This document shows positions 24,309 through 37,039 of a DNA stretch of 64,000 bases, piece by piece. Origin of the DNA: Marthasterias glacialis (Eukaryota; Echinodermata; Asteroidea; Forcipulatida; Asteriidae). Numbering within the stretch: the first letter of the stretch is position 1; each line of letters begins with the position of its first letter. Both the position numbers and the translations under genes were made by a program. The notes below the pieces were generated by a model that did no database searches, was not told the DNA's origin, and was given only the letters and a program-made list of their open reading frames with translations. The stretch is taken from the NCBI GenBank assembly GCA_911728455.2, contig OU452229.1, forward strand, positions 16,558,754 through 16,622,753. Direction: 5' to 3'.

Positions 24309-25204
24309 AGTGACCTTCCGAGTTGCCGCGTTTCCGAGTTATTTTATCAGAGAAAGACGGAATACCGTGATATTTCACACGTGTTCCGAGTTAGTGCCAC
24401 ACAGAAAGACGTCTTTCCCCGATACCGTATCTCGGAAAGCCGGCTTTCCCTGACATTGTATCTCGGAAAGACGTCTTTCCCTGAAACCGTATATCAGAAA
24501 CCCGTCTTTCCCTAATACCGTATATCAGAAATCCGTCTTTCCCCGATAACGTATCTCGGAAAGACGTTTTCCCCTGAAACCGTATCTCGGAAAGCCGGCT
24601 TTCCCTGAAACCGTATCTCGGAAAGACGTCTTTCCCAAATACTGTAGCTCGGAAAGACGTCTTTCCCCGATACCGTATCTCTGAAAGACGTCTTTCCCCG
24701 ATACCGTATCTCGGAAAGACGTCTTTCTCTGATACCATATCTCGGAAAGACGTCTTTCCGAGATACGGTATCGGGGAAAAACGTCTTTCCTTGATACCGT
24801 GTCTCAGAATATCTCAGAAAGACGTCTTTCCCCGATACCATATCTCGGAAAGACGTCTTTCCCTGATACCGTATCTCGGAAAGACGGCTTTCCGAGATAC
24901 GGTATCAGGGAAAAACGTCTTTCCGAGATACAGTATCGGGGAAAGACGTCTTTCCGAGATACGGTATCGGGGAAAGACGGATTTCTGATATTCGGTATCA
25001 GGGAAAGACGTCTTTCGAGATACGGTATCGGGGAAAGGCGTCTTTCCGAGATACGGTATTAGGGAAAGACGGATTTCTGATATTCTGTATGGGGGAAAGA
25101 CGTCTTTCTGTGGTGGCACTTACTCGGAACACGTCTGAAATATCACAGTATTCCGTATTTCTCTGATAAAATAACTCGGAAACGCGGCAACTCGGAAGGT
25201 CACT
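24309..25204. mobile_element. 896-bp palindromic foldback element made of 31-bp units
   Basis: TTAA lies at both edges (24305-24308 and 25205-25208). The termini AGTGACCTTCCGAGTTGCCG and its reverse complement match, and the inverted similarity runs about 100 bases inward (both sides include TTTTATCAGAGAAA and a TATTTCACA-type motif). The interior is a chain of roughly 31-base units of the form GATACCGTATCTCGGAAAG then ACGTCTTTCCCC. Each has a 16-bp self-complementary core GGAAAGACGTCTTTCC. Units run in one direction in the left half and the opposite in the right half, so the whole element folds on itself. No transposase is present. TTAA edges suggest piggyBac-type mobilisation, as inference. 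Confidence 0.85.
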
Positions 25205-25208
25205 TTAA

Positions 25209-26769
25209 GCTTCCGTAACTTTCAAATCTTTGATCTACAGAAAAAAAAATGTGGCGGTTTACATTTTTTTAATGAGGTTCGATGCATGGATTTCTCTATA
25301 TTTAGTGTAGTGCACCCATCCACGGGTAAAAACTTTTAGCCTATATTAATTATGAAATATGCAGAAAATATTATATTGATGTTTCACTTGGGTTTAAACA
25401 CATGTTTTAAGAATACGTTTTATTGGGCTCTGGAGAAAACCTGAGATAAATCACTACGGATTTCCAAAATGTTGAGTTTAATATTACTTTTGATATACAC
25501 CAATAATTAAGAACTGAAAACCAAGAAGTTTATCGCCAAGGTCTGTTTGTACTGCGATGTAAATATTGTTGTTTACTTTTGACAGGTGTTCTGCGCATGA
25601 TGATTTTAATAATAGCTTGTGGGCAGGGGGAACGGGACACGTGTTTATGGTGATTATTTTCAATTGTGGTGTGCACACCATCATTATGTGACACACACGT
25701 GCCTCATTGTCGTAAAAAAAAAGAAGAAAAAAATGCAAATTAACGGACATTCTTATGAAAAAAACGTTGGTGATAATCCCCGTGAGTTTGCGAAGCACTG
25801 CCTGCTTTTTTTCATTTACGTTTTCTATTTTTTTTTTCTCTCTAGCATGGTTTAATTCACTGCTGGGCTCACGCTTAGCACTAGCCCTGCGTACATTGTC
25901 TAGGAAAAACTGTTATGTGCCAGTAAACACCACTTCTCAATTTGCCCTGTGGGCTACTAAAAACTTTGCAACTTACTTGTTTATAATGCCCATACTTCTT
26001 CCTTTTCAGATGTGAATAATACATTTTAGAAGTGTTAAATTATTTGTGAATATGTGAATGTAACTTCATTTGACCGCTATAAACTGGTTGTGATCGCTAC
26101 CATTAGTATCAGGAAGATACATTTATGACAATACATGTTTAAAATTTGGGCAACAAAAAAAACTTCCAGGGGGCAAGTAAAATGCACAGTTTACTAGCCC
26201 CTTGGGCTACTTGACAAAAAGCTTAAGCGCAAGGCCTGCACTCCCAATGGTGGTCGTAAAAAGACAACGAAGTTTATGTAGATTACAGACCAGGTCGCGG
26301 TCAAAAACACAATTTTGTATGAGAAGTGTGCGATGCAGAATTTATTGCCTGAACTGTTGATTTTTGTTTTTCTCAAACGCCCACTTCGATGGACTCATCT
26401 GGAAGTGAATTAAAGTGTGACGAGAGAGCTTTGAGGAGACAAGTGGTGTTTTGTCCACCTATCACGCTGGAGGCGACGGCCGCAACCAAGAGCCCCGGGG
26501 CTTCGTCCTTCTGTTGAAGACCAAGTGTGGAAAATTGATTTATTTGTATTAGTTTTCTCTTTTTGAATTTGTTTGTTCGATAACGTTCTGCTGTGGGATA
26601 GTACAACGAGAACTTAATTTTCAGCCTTGCACCCACCCCAAGTTAGAGCCTTTTTATGATTGCATGCAAGAAAGTTAGAAACAGTTGGTACACAATCGAT
26701 GAGGTAAAGTGTGTAACTGCGGTATGGTTCTGCTTCAGCAAATTCCTGAAAAAACAACAACAACAATAA
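25209..26769. other. Intergenic, no gene seen
   Basis: Unique AT-rich DNA with short open frames lacking recognisable domains. A small GC-richer patch lies at about 26380-26520. No feature is supported. Confidence 0.45.
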
Positions 26770-27476
26770 ACAAAACAGACAAAACAAACAAAACAAACAA
26801 AACAAACAAAACAAACAAAACAAACAAAACAAACAAAACAAACAAAACAAACAAAACAAACAAAACAAACAAAACAAACAAAACAAACAAAACAAACAAA
26901 ACAAACAAAACAAACAAAACAAACAAAACAAACAAAACAAACAAAACAAACAAAACAAACAAAACAAACAAAACAAACAAAACAAACAAAACAAACAAAA
27001 CAAACAAAACAAACAAAACAAACAAAACAAACAAAACAAACAAAACAAACAAAACAAACAAAACAAACAAAACAAACAAAACAAACAAAACAAACAAAAC
27101 AAACTAAACAAACAAAACAAACAAAAACAAACAAAACAAACAAAACAAACAAAACAAACAAAACAAAACAAACAAAACAAACAAAACAAACAAAACAAAC
27201 AAAACAAACAAAACAAACAAAACAAACAAAACAAACAAAACAAACAAAACAAACAAAACAAACAAAACAAACAAAACAAACAAAACAAACAAAACAAACA
27301 AAACAAACAAAACAAACAAAACAAACAAAACAAACAAAACAAACAAAACAAACAAAACAAACAAAACAAACAAAACAAACAAACTAACAAACAAATAATC
27401 AAACAAACAACCCAACAAACAAACAACCCAACAAACAAACAAACAAACAAACAAACAAACAAACAAACAAACAAAC
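26770..27476. repeat. Minisatellite (AAAACAAAC)n followed by (AAAC)n
   Basis: From about 26775 to 27380 the 9-base unit AAAACAAAC is repeated some 65 times with only a few variants. It passes into (AAAC)n with CCC and CTA interruptions to 27476. Because the unit is a multiple of three, all frames stay open and give long artificial frames (Asn-Lys-Thr on +, Phe-Val-Leu and Cys-Leu-Phe on -). Confidence 0.97.
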
Positions 27477-28454
27477 TAACGTAGTCACAAAAGTATGATT
27501 GTTTTGTTTGTGTGTTAAGCCAAATTGTTTAAAGTTGGAGTTATTGTAGGTTCAGGGTTGAAGGAACAGGTGGCAGGAAGTTTTTCATGATTCAATTACA
27601 ATCAGCTCATTTCATGATGTGATAAATGTACCCTCGTTTGTGACAAGTTCGTGACCAATCATTATGTATTGTAAACATAGAGGTTAGTCTTTATACCCAA
27701 CAAAACTCAATATCAACCACTCTTTATAAAGAGGATAATACAGCAACAATTTCGAAAATATACTGATGATTTAAACGATCAAGTTTGTTGAACGCGGACA
27801 CACAGCTACCAAAAATGACAATTTCATCTATTTTTTTCGCAAATGAATAAACAGATAAAGCTAGAAGATAAGCATTTCCTCGCAATTCAACTTCATGGTT
27901 ATTAAAAAGCAGACTTCAATTCATAAGTTAATGCATGATACCAGAGGGCGCTATGACTCCTTCCTTTCTTGGAAGACAATTCCATCTTGAGGTGAGGTCG
28001 CCGGAGACGACGAGAATTGTTGCAAGGTTTCTCTCAGAAAACTCCCAAGGATGGCCCCAGGAGAAGACCCTCGGTAGAAGGAAGAAGGAACTTCACGTCA
28101 GGTAATTTATACATTATCGACCCTCAAGTTTTCAATCGAAAGATTAGCAGACAAAGTCTTGGCAATTGGTTATATTGTTTCTGTTCACAAACATCACTTC
28201 AGACGACGTTTGCAATAAAAACAGGTCAATAAAATTAGACGGGATCAGGTTATGAACACAAGAGGGCGTAATAAAAATAATGGTGTGGGGCATGTGTTAT
28301 CAAAATGGGGGGGGGGGGGGGGACATGTCCTCACCAAGTGTACAAAATAACGATCTAGATAGAAAACAACATGTAATAATTTGCGTCGGGGTTAATGGGT
28401 TCGAATCCCACTCGAGTGGTATGCCTGTGAATCCCACATGACACAGAAAGTTTT
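27477..28454. other. Intergenic, no gene seen
   Basis: Unique sequence with an exact G-run near 28308-28321. At 28398-28412 the string GGGTTCGAATCCCAC resembles a tRNA box B but has no tRNA fold around it. It may be a fragment of a tRNA-derived repeat. Confidence 0.4.
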
Positions 28455-28855
28455 GAGTAACAATAATAATGATGATAGTAATAATAATAATACGAAGTTC
28501 TTATATAGCGTTTTATCACACCAGATGGGCGTTTTTTTGAAGTATGAGACCTGTTCCTTTACCTGTTCCTGTAATGGTTTTACAGGGTGCTGTGGCGCAG
28601 TCTGCAGCCGATCAAACCAGGAACACCAGGGCGAACCCCTTCTCTTTGCGATCAGTGCACTGGGTTCTTTTACGTGCATTACACAACCCACGGGACCTAC
28701 GGCTTTACGTCCCATCCGAAGGACGAAGCAATAATGGTTAAGTGTCTTGCTTTAAGGACACAAGTGTCACGACCGGGACTCGAACCAGCACCCTGCTGAT
28801 CAGGAACACCAGAGCTTGAGTCCAGTGTTCTTATCCGCTTGGCCACGACACGCCA
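28455..28855 (-). mobile_element. tRNA-headed SINE, second copy
   Basis: On the minus strand the head has box A TGGCCAAGCGG (28845-28835), an anticodon-like CTCAAGC and box B GGTTCGAGTCCCGG (28786-28773). The body starts with ACACTTGTGTCCTTAAAGCAAG and an AACCATTATTGC motif, clearly related to the 13.2-kb copy. The 3' tail ends with AACGCTATATAAGAA and (ATT)n. This copy is longer, with about 250 bases of body containing GGGACGTAAAGCCGTAGGTC. The strong similarity of box A and box B to Pol III promoters indicates origin by retroposition. Confidence 0.8.
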
Positions 28856-29239
28856 CAGTGTATACAGAGTTTACAGTGCTTATCACACATCGATGTAGTT
28901 CAAATCAAAGTACTGGTGTAGATTTAGCTTTGAAAATAAACAAAAAAACTAAATAAATAATAAATACATACAATAAAATAAAGGGTGACTGTGGGGGTCT
29001 CCTATATGATTAGAAGTTATACGGTGTACGTAATTACATTATTTACCAAAGATGCATTGTTTCATAAGACCTGACTGTCGTCCGCAGTGGGATTCTTATT
29101 ATGACCCCGTAAGCAACCCTTCCTCTTCTGACGCTTCCGGCATTCAGAGTTATAAATTGATGGCAGGCTTCACATTATTTTTAGTTTCGGGTTGGCTTTG
29201 TGGCATTTTGTCTATAACATTCACCTCCTATACGGACCG

Positions 29240-29462
29240 GAGCAACATCATGTCCGACAGTAACCATGTATTGTCCGACGAAGAAAGTTTGGACCATCAT
29301 GCCCGACCCATTGTGTCCGACGAGCCATCAGGTCCGACCCATTACGTGCTTGGACGCAATAGGGTCGGACATAATCGTTCGTCGGACACAATGAGTCGGT
29401 CTAATGGTTCAAAAATGTTCTCGGAAATAATAGTCCATACATGTCGGACATAATGGTGTCGT
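29240..29462. repeat. Palindromic foldback rich in TGTCCGAC motifs
   Basis: The left half carries TGTCCGAC or close variants about five times. The right half carries the reverse complement GTCGGACA at matching spacings. The core arms, 29309-29345 and about 29359-29395, pair over ~36 bases at about 80 percent around GTGTCCGACGA. Weaker pairing continues outward past TTTGGACCATCATG. It is built like the 24.3-kb element (short motif arrayed in inverted halves) with a different motif. No terminal duplication was identified. Confidence 0.7.
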
Positions 29463-31439
29463 GGAAGTAGCTTATGTTACGTGGGTTTCAACTTTGGACT
29501 TTCTCTGACAGATCTTTAAAAAAAAAAAGTAAATAAATTACATTTCTGTTTTCTTGTTTCCTGACATGCTTTCTAGGCCTTTGAACCACGACTTGTGTTT
29601 TTTTGGCATATTCTTTGTTTGATTATTTGATAAGGAAATGTTGACGTCTGAACCCTATGAGGGCGCACTCCATTTCTTCAACGTCGCCCGTCACCGTCGA
29701 TGCCTAGAAAAGGTGTGCTTTGATAACATGTGAGTTTCCTTTTCGCATTATTTTGATTTGTTATTTCATTTTTTCCCTTATATTTTCATAATTTATATAT
29801 TTTAATGCATATATATATTGTAATCACGTCGCGCCAGACATTTTTCGAGACCCCATTTGATTAAAATTAATAACAATAACAATATTAATCAAATGATAGC
29901 AAGATGATTTTGGGAAGTTCCATGTACCCCCTCCCCGACTCGGCCCTCCCCGCATCTTCCTCCTCATCTCGTGACCCTGGAAGGCGGTAGTCCTATTGAA
30001 GGTCTTTGTTCGATCATATTGTTTTGTCAACTATTCAGGGGGCTTTGTTCTCGGAGTAGAATTTTATCTTTTTTATGTGTTTTTTATTTTTTTATTTTTT
30101 ATTATTATTATTATTATTTTTACAGCTTCAATCATTTGGTGAAACATTTTAGACAGCAGAGTTGCAAATAAAAGTATTAAGATTTGTTTTAGTAAAAATG
30201 TTCCTTTAAACTGGTATAAACAAGAAATTGAAACAAAATGGAAATGGGGGCGGGGGAGGTGACAGAATACGAACAAAAGAGCGGGCACTCGACGGGACTC
30301 TCTCCTCTTCCGTTCACTTGGGTAGAAAGTGGGATGGCGATGTTTGATAAACTTACAATAACAACTTAATGTTCTTCCTCTTCTATAAGCTTTTAACCTG
30401 AAGTTGTTGGATCGTATTGTGTTTTCAATATTGGACTTCAGTTTGTATGGAACAAAGCCGACTTGATGGATGATGCTTTCTCTTTTGTATTGAAAACACT
30501 TCATTTTACACAATTAAATTCAATTATGTACAATCAATTAATATAGTCTTAAAGTATACAATCATAAGAGGGTGACAATTATACTAACCGGGTGCTGTTA
30601 ATTTATTGATTATTAAAACAAAAACATAGAAATAACAATAAGAGCAAGGAAGCTCGTGTACCTTGGACTTACTATTGAATTCATATACAATTTATTTAAA
30701 CTTACACCATTTGCAAATTATCAACTATCAACTATTAGAATTGTTTCATCTTTAGAAAGATGGCAGCTAGCTTTTGTTTAAAAGAAGAAAACAAATACCA
30801 ATAATAAATAAGGCGGGAGGAGAGTAGAGTAGGGATAATTATTCCTAATCAATTTTAAATAATGGAAATAACGGAAAATAATTTTAAATAAAAGCAACTT
30901 GTTCTATAGTCCCACACAAATACTCACGAACACTCTCCTCTCGAAAATGTGAAAGTAAATTAATCGTAACACATACAACTTATCTCAGCGTATTGTGATC
31001 GCGCCCCCCCCCCCAGAAAAAAAAAATAAAATAAAAATACAATAAAATAAAATAAAAAAAGTAAAACAATCCCCAGACAAAACAGCCTCATTGCGTCACT
31101 CCACCTACCCAAAATAATTGTACAACACACCGTAAACCAAATTGTGTGTTTGTGAATGAAGCTGGAAGTTAGTTTTGCCAAAATTTGATAAATTTGTCCA
31201 TGTCAAAGGTGGGAACAATATGGATTGAAAAGACTGTGTTTATTAAGATAGGGAGCTTGCAATCCGCCACAGTCTATGTGAAGTGCCGTACGCTATCATA
31301 CAGATTGTTGATATCAGCAGATGCTAGTCCCCTCTTTATTAAATGAAAACAAGCTCTGTCAAGATGACTCATTGATGTTTAAATGTTTTTTTTTCTTCCC
31401 CAACCACTACCCCCCCCCCTTTCTCTCTCTCTCTGTTTT
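29463..31439. other. Intergenic, no gene seen
   Basis: AT-rich with T-runs and (ATT)n around 30080-30120 and A/T-rich mononucleotide patches near 31010-31060. Short open frames show no domain. Confidence 0.45.
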
Positions 31440-31890
31440 GTGAAGGTGTCTACGACCTCCAACTTCGCCGATCTGGCAGTCTCCGCTCATCCTTTAGCCA
31501 AGAAAGCATTACCCGATGACGCGCCGTCATTTCAGCCGACTCCACGGTACAACAGCTCGGCCGGCTAAGCCTCTCTGTTAACTGGCGACTGGGATTTCCT
31601 CTGAGCTGCCTGTCCAAATTAAGCAGTCAAACACCACCCACAGTTAATTCACCGGGACAGCAATGATATTGCACGAGACAAAACTGCGAATTTTGTTTAA
31701 CCGAGTGATAAATATTATCCGCTTGGCCGTCGCAACGGAAAACATTTTGACAAACCGGGCGACAAGCCGAAGAAGGCGTATCCTTGCCGGGGGTATAGAC
31801 GAATATTACGGCAAGTCTATCGCCTCCTATCGCGCTGATTTATTATAATGGCCTGTGCAAATAAATAGCTCTGATTGGATTTATTTTCAC
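31440..31890. promoter_or_regulatory. Unique GC-richer island 5 kb upstream of Hox4 (possible enhancer)
   Basis: This block stands out from its AT-rich, repeat-laden surroundings by balanced composition and absence of simple repeats. It contains TGATTTAT (about 31835-31842), which fits a Pbx-Hox type site, followed by AATAAATAG and GATTGGATTTATTTTC. The short open frame at 31383-31568 starts in a pyrimidine tract and has no recognisable domain. A cis-regulatory role for Hox4 is inference from composition, position and one short motif. Confidence 0.25.
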
Positions 31891-34057
31891 TTGTCAGTGA
31901 ATAACACTAGTGATGACATGGCCCTATTCTCAAGATAAACAGAAAGACTTTGTTGTGTTCTGGATTAAACTGTTCCGATGGTGGACACGTCACACGCTGC
32001 ATAGCCGACTCGGCAACACTCAAAGTACATTGACTCCCATCCATTGACTATGGTAGCCAGCTTTTTGTACTATATTTTCTAAATATATTGAAATGTTGAT
32101 ATGCTTTTAATTTCAGAACAGAAAGAAGCGATACTCTAATTTATTTAATAACTCAGTTTGTTAAAAAAAAATGAGAAAAAAAAAACAACAACAACAACAC
32201 ACATTTCAGGCAAACAACGAACAATCAAACATTTTGCGGGTGTTCTGAATTACGAAAAAAATATATCTATATATATTTAAATAAAATATGCTTATGTAAT
32301 AATATCCGTCAATGAATGGTCGACAAGTTTACAAACATGGATTTTTCCAGCTATTTGTAGTGTCTAAGATTTTCGCAGGATTGCAGTGGAGAGAAAAAAA
32401 AAAAGCAGGAGTCATGTCAAGGGAATAATTATTATTCAGATATTTGCTTTTTTTTAATTCTTATTTGTTATTTTGTTTTTATTTTTTACATAAAAGCCGC
32501 AGCTCAACATTGGTAAACTGACTGTAAATCTGTCCATTCTTTGCACAAATCGAGATACTTGTAATAAAACCAACCTGTGAAAATTTCAGCTCATTTCGTT
32601 GTTTCATGTGCATAAAAAAAAAAAAAACAAACAAACAAAAAACAGTAATAAATACATACAACATTTTGTGTACGCACTGAGACGAAAACAAATTGTTGAT
32701 GTTATTTTAATTGTTATTTAAAAACGATAACACTTGAGGCAGAAATATTTCAAGGACAGTTTTCTACCATTATTATCTTTATATCATGTAAGGTACATGT
32801 AAATCTGTGAACATTTTTTGTTTTCCTCTAACCAATGTTGAGCTGGGGCTTTAATGTTTGTATGAAATTTTGTTCCGTGTGTTTTTATGAGATTTTGTTC
32901 TATTTTTGTTTTTATTTTTAGTATTTTTGTATGTTGTTGGGAATTACACAATATTGCAATGAACACCCGAAACAAGATTTGTTAACATCAGAATGTCAGA
33001 TTGTGAACTTTATAAGTTCACATGACAGCGGTGAGTGGGTAGTATTACCAATCTTCGTTTTAAAGGCGTCTGGCTTTAAAATGATCTTTTCCAAAAGGAC
33101 AAATCAAATATAGAAATATAAATAGGCCAAGTAAAGATGCATTTCACACAATTTCATTTACGTTTATAGAAACGTTTCGCGAAAAATAATAATAATAATA
33201 ATACACCGTTTTATTCGTAAACAGCAGTTCGCACTGTAGCTACATTTTTCGCGGGTAATCTGTTTTAAATATAATAAGTAAAAAAAAAAAAATGGAGGAT
33301 TAAAACAAATTAACGACTGCGACCTTCCGTAAAGCAGCGCTAAATCTTACCCTACATGCGTTTTGTGATGACTGGACGAACCATCAGACACGCATTCTTT
33401 AAACCAAACTGTTTGCTTATTGGGTCTGAGTTTCATGAATTTTTATGTATTGATTCACCCCCCATTGAGAATTCCAAGGCGCTTTGTCCCAGCTTAAATC
33501 GTAACATCAATTTGTACTTTCTGCTGTGGAGGTAAACGTTACATCAATATCAGATTTCACGTAACTCCGGTTGACTCAGGAAGGTACCACGTATAATTTG
33601 TGACTAATAGTAATACGGTTATTTCGACAAAGCAATCACGGGATTAAAGATATGGTCTAGTAACGGCGGCTATCAAAACAATTTGCCGTCGATTTTTGTA
33701 TTTATTGTTTTGTTTGTTTCTTCGAAAAAGTCAAACGTCTTTACCAAAAAAAGTATGTACAGAGTTTCATATGAATTTTGGACTGGTGCAAATCGGTTAA
33801 CATTATAGTATAACTCTTTGACATTACAGTTTTATTTACAGATAAAAAAAATAAAAAAATAAAAATAAAAAAATGCTACTTTATTCATTCCTTTGTTATT
33901 AATAAGCTTTAACCCTGTACTGGATGTTTGTACCAAATGTTGATTTTTCCTCATTATCTTTCTATACAATACATTTCCACAAGATGTTTGTATGTGTTTT
34001 GAAGATTAGACGATTTGATATGAATGTTCACTTTATCATATTAACCCCCCCCCCCCC

Positions 34058-34092
<35 letters not shown>

Positions 34093-34429
34093 GACCTTAG
34101 TGTGAACACTTTCCTTAAAAGTGGTAAGTGATTAGAGCTTGTTATCGGTATTGTACAATTAAAATTATAAATACATATATGTATATGTTTTTGTATAAAA
34201 CATGAGTAATTATAATGGCCGAACGTGCATTAAAAAAAATAGTTTTCAGCATCATCTTCAGAAATTTAAACTAGTAAAATGGTAATTTTACTAGTTTACT
34301 AGTTTTAGTTTCCTTATTCTCCACTCCATGAAAAGCTTCAAACAACACCCATCATCTTCAGAGTCTTTGAAAAATGGTTCAATTCCCTCAGACATTTTTC
34401 AGTTTGTAAGTTAATCGTGCTGTTATAGC
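31891..34429. other. Intergenic, no gene seen
   Basis: AT-rich DNA with A-runs (32162-32185, 33840-33875, 34060-34088) and small (AAT)n repeats near 33188-33202. Nothing recognisable. Confidence 0.45.
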
Positions 34430-34770
34430 CTCAAACACTCCACAATCATGCCTGTTAAAAGCGGGACCCTTTTCTCCCAAGAATCTATCCCGGTTCTTAC
34501 TGCAGTCTGCCCTCCATCTACAACCAACAACAGTTCCCCTGTGTGGAGTGTTGAATGCGGGAAAGTTGATACGGCGTTACTTTCTGGAGAGGCAAAAACT
34601 GGTATCACCGCCGTTTATTTACATGGGGATGGTCTTTAACACTAAAGCTGGGGCGGTGAGTACGACCATCCTTCATCGAGACCGGTCCTTTGTTTAAGCC
34701 CGCCCCCACGGATCCCGATGGTAGCAGCTACACCGCTGAATTTCACCGTCTTAAAGGGAAGCTTTGTTAC
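34430..34770. promoter_or_regulatory. Unique GC-richer island 2.4 kb upstream of Hox4 (possible regulatory)
   Basis: A compositionally distinct stretch without simple repeats, including AAGCCCGCCCCCACGG (a GC-box-like run) and CCGTTTATTTACATGG (a forkhead-like TTTATTTAC). Both strands have ~60-codon open frames without recognisable domains. Proximity to Hox4 makes an upstream regulatory role possible. This is inference only. Confidence 0.25.
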
Positions 34771-36489
34771 CAGTAAACAAAAATGAAACAACTAAATAAA
34801 AAAAATAAATAAACATTTCAAAAGTTGTTTTAACGGATTAACGAAAGGTGATTCACTGAAATAGATGTAAAGTTAACGCATGGTGAAAAGGAAACTCGTT
34901 AAAATGGCCATTGTTTTTGTTATATTATTTTGTTGTGGTAGATGATAATGTAATTCCTTGTTTCCCTTGGAAATTCAATGGTATACGCATGTTACTTTCA
35001 ACAATTTCTCACAAAGAGTGGGTTGTTCACGTAGTACCCCCCGTTTGTTGGGGGTGTTTGGCTTTTTGTTTGTTTGTTTGTTTGTTTGTTTGTTTGTTTG
35101 TCTTCTGTTTGTGTGTTTGTCTGTTTGTTTGTTTGTTTGTTTGTTCTGTTTCTGTTTTTATTTTGTTCGTTTTCATGTAGAGTCAAAAGCCGTGCGAAGT
35201 TGCATGATGTGTGTGTGTGTGTTGAACATTTTGGCCAACTCGTCAGTCATGGCTTTTGCTACCCACATAGACAATGATAACCATCTCGACCTACACGTGA
35301 ACACTTACCATAGTCAACATTCATAGATTAGACTTCTGCTTGAGAACTATAAATGACAAGTGCATAGTACATATTCTCATTAAGACTTGTGCACGGATGT
35401 ATCTCAACATAACCCGGACCCCACTCCTTCCCAGATACACAAGCACACCCCCTCCATCACCAAACTTAATTTTAGTTCCGCACCCCACATTACTTTTGGG
35501 GGCAAATTATTGTTACCAAACTTTGCCTAGAAATGCAGAAATAGTATATGTCTCCCTAACAGTCGTTCATCTTCGTTTTAATGTATCATTGTGAGAATGA
35601 TATAAGAAGGCAAAATAATTGCTCAGGACTTGTTTAGGAGCAGCCAAAGAATGACCTGAAATTTTTGCGCATTTATCTTAAAATGTTATGCAAATAAATT
35701 TGTCATTAAAAAACGATCATTCATATACATACTAGCCCAGAAGAAGACCCAGTAGGGTCAAAAATTCGGCCATCTTAAAAAAAAAATATTTGGTAAGCAC
35801 TGCTTCAACTTTTCATTTAGACTCTACTCCTTTCTCAGTGCCATAGCATGCAGTTTTATTTCTAATCTTATTGACACTAATATTGTATGAAAAGGATTAT
35901 TTCAAATAACGTTTCCAGTCATCAATTGCCAATTTGTCTTTTCTGGGTTGCTAATGTTCGAACCAACCTACTTCCGAAAGTTGGTTGTACCTTGTTATAC
36001 ATGAAGCTCCTCACGGTCTCCAATAATCCATCTTGCTGATGGATATTAGTGTTGATCCTCCAACAAACATGAAGTTCCCAAATCTTGCAAGGGTTGCATT
36101 CCTTCGTAATTAGTCCCCAGTCTTGATTGTCTGTTGTCGACGATCAATTTCAATTTTGAAAATCGAGAAGCTCTTGGCAATGGAACAGCTTTGCTTCACT
36201 ACAAATATCTTTAAGTGGAATGGTTACACCTTTTCCACTGGGTAAGGTGGGGGGGGGGGGGGCTTTGCACTCTTTACACTAATCGTCATTTGCCCATTTT
36301 AATCATTTTAAATCTCCAAAAACCTGGAAACACAATATCTATAATATCCTCATCGATATAGATTTCCCCCCTTGGAAATTGACAGTGTCTTCTCGTTTAC
36401 ATATCAAATCAATCTTTTTTAAATATTGATGATCTTTTGGGCTTTATTCAATTCCCCAATGGAGATCATAATCTTCCATAATATACTGA
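34771..36489. other. Intergenic with (TTTG)n tracts
   Basis: Contains (TTTG)n at 35063-35100 and 35120-35145, an AC/GT-rich patch and a G-run at 36248-36262. No gene is supported. Confidence 0.45.
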
Positions 36490-36792
36490 AATCGGACCTC
36501 GGCCATTTAGATGGAGACAAAGTGAGTACTGACGTCTGGTCGGTGATATTTGGGTTTTGACAACCAAGGACCAACACGGGGGTTGATGCTCCACGCCGGC
36601 AAAACTCCGTGAACGACTCGGCTTAGACCGTGAGTTGGTGAAGGGGGGGACGTGGGGGCCATCCATGCATAACCAAGGAGCAAAAATGCTCTTTCAGCGT
36701 TCCTGCGGAAAATTATCTTTTGGCGCCGCAGTTTCACAATCGGAGACCAATTAAGCCAAGCATCCAACCACGGCAACTCGTCTCCCTCGAAG

Positions 36793-36823
<31 letters not shown>

Positions 36824-37039
36824 TGCATCTCATAAATGAACCCTTGCTCGCCTGTCAGCTCGTCAGTTATTGGATGATCAAGGTCACGTGCTTCAGACGG
36901 GGGAAAGTGAATGCCACGGATGAGTAATGTATTGCTACGGACTGGCTGGATGCTATGCATGAACCGTATCAAACTCAACCCATATACAAAACAAAAATAG
37001 TTCAAATTCGACAATTAGTTAGTTTAGAAGCACCGTGTG
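36490..37039 (+). promoter_or_regulatory. Hox4 5' flank: candidate promoter and leader
   Basis: Sequence immediately upstream of the Hox4 start codon is GC-richer than the surroundings between 36490 and 36790. It includes GGAGACCAATTAAGCC (a CCAAT sequence beside an AATTA homeodomain core). After an A-run (36791-36820) it has CTGTCA at 36852-36857 (Meis/Prep type) and TCACGTG at 36885-36891 (E-box). No TATA box is evident, so the transcription start cannot be placed. Assignment rests on position and short motifs. Confidence 0.4.

Noticed and set aside
24391-25119. Several 87-115 residue frames with repeating KTSFRDTVS/ERRLSEIRY-like units on both strands
   Set aside because: They come from the 31-bp palindromic repeat units of the foldback element. 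Both strands give the same peptide because the unit is self-complementary.
26614-27474. A 286-residue open frame on the minus strand and matching frames on both strands
   Set aside because: Pure translation of the 9-bp minisatellite. Every frame stays open because the unit is a multiple of three.
31383-31568. Possible exon after a pyrimidine tract and AG
   Set aside because: The peptide is unrecognised and no partner exon can be identified. An acceptor-like sequence alone is not enough.
34423-34639. Overlapping ~60-codon frames with non-repetitive composition on both strands
   Set aside because: No domain, no splice context and no family recognised. Kept only as a possible regulatory island.
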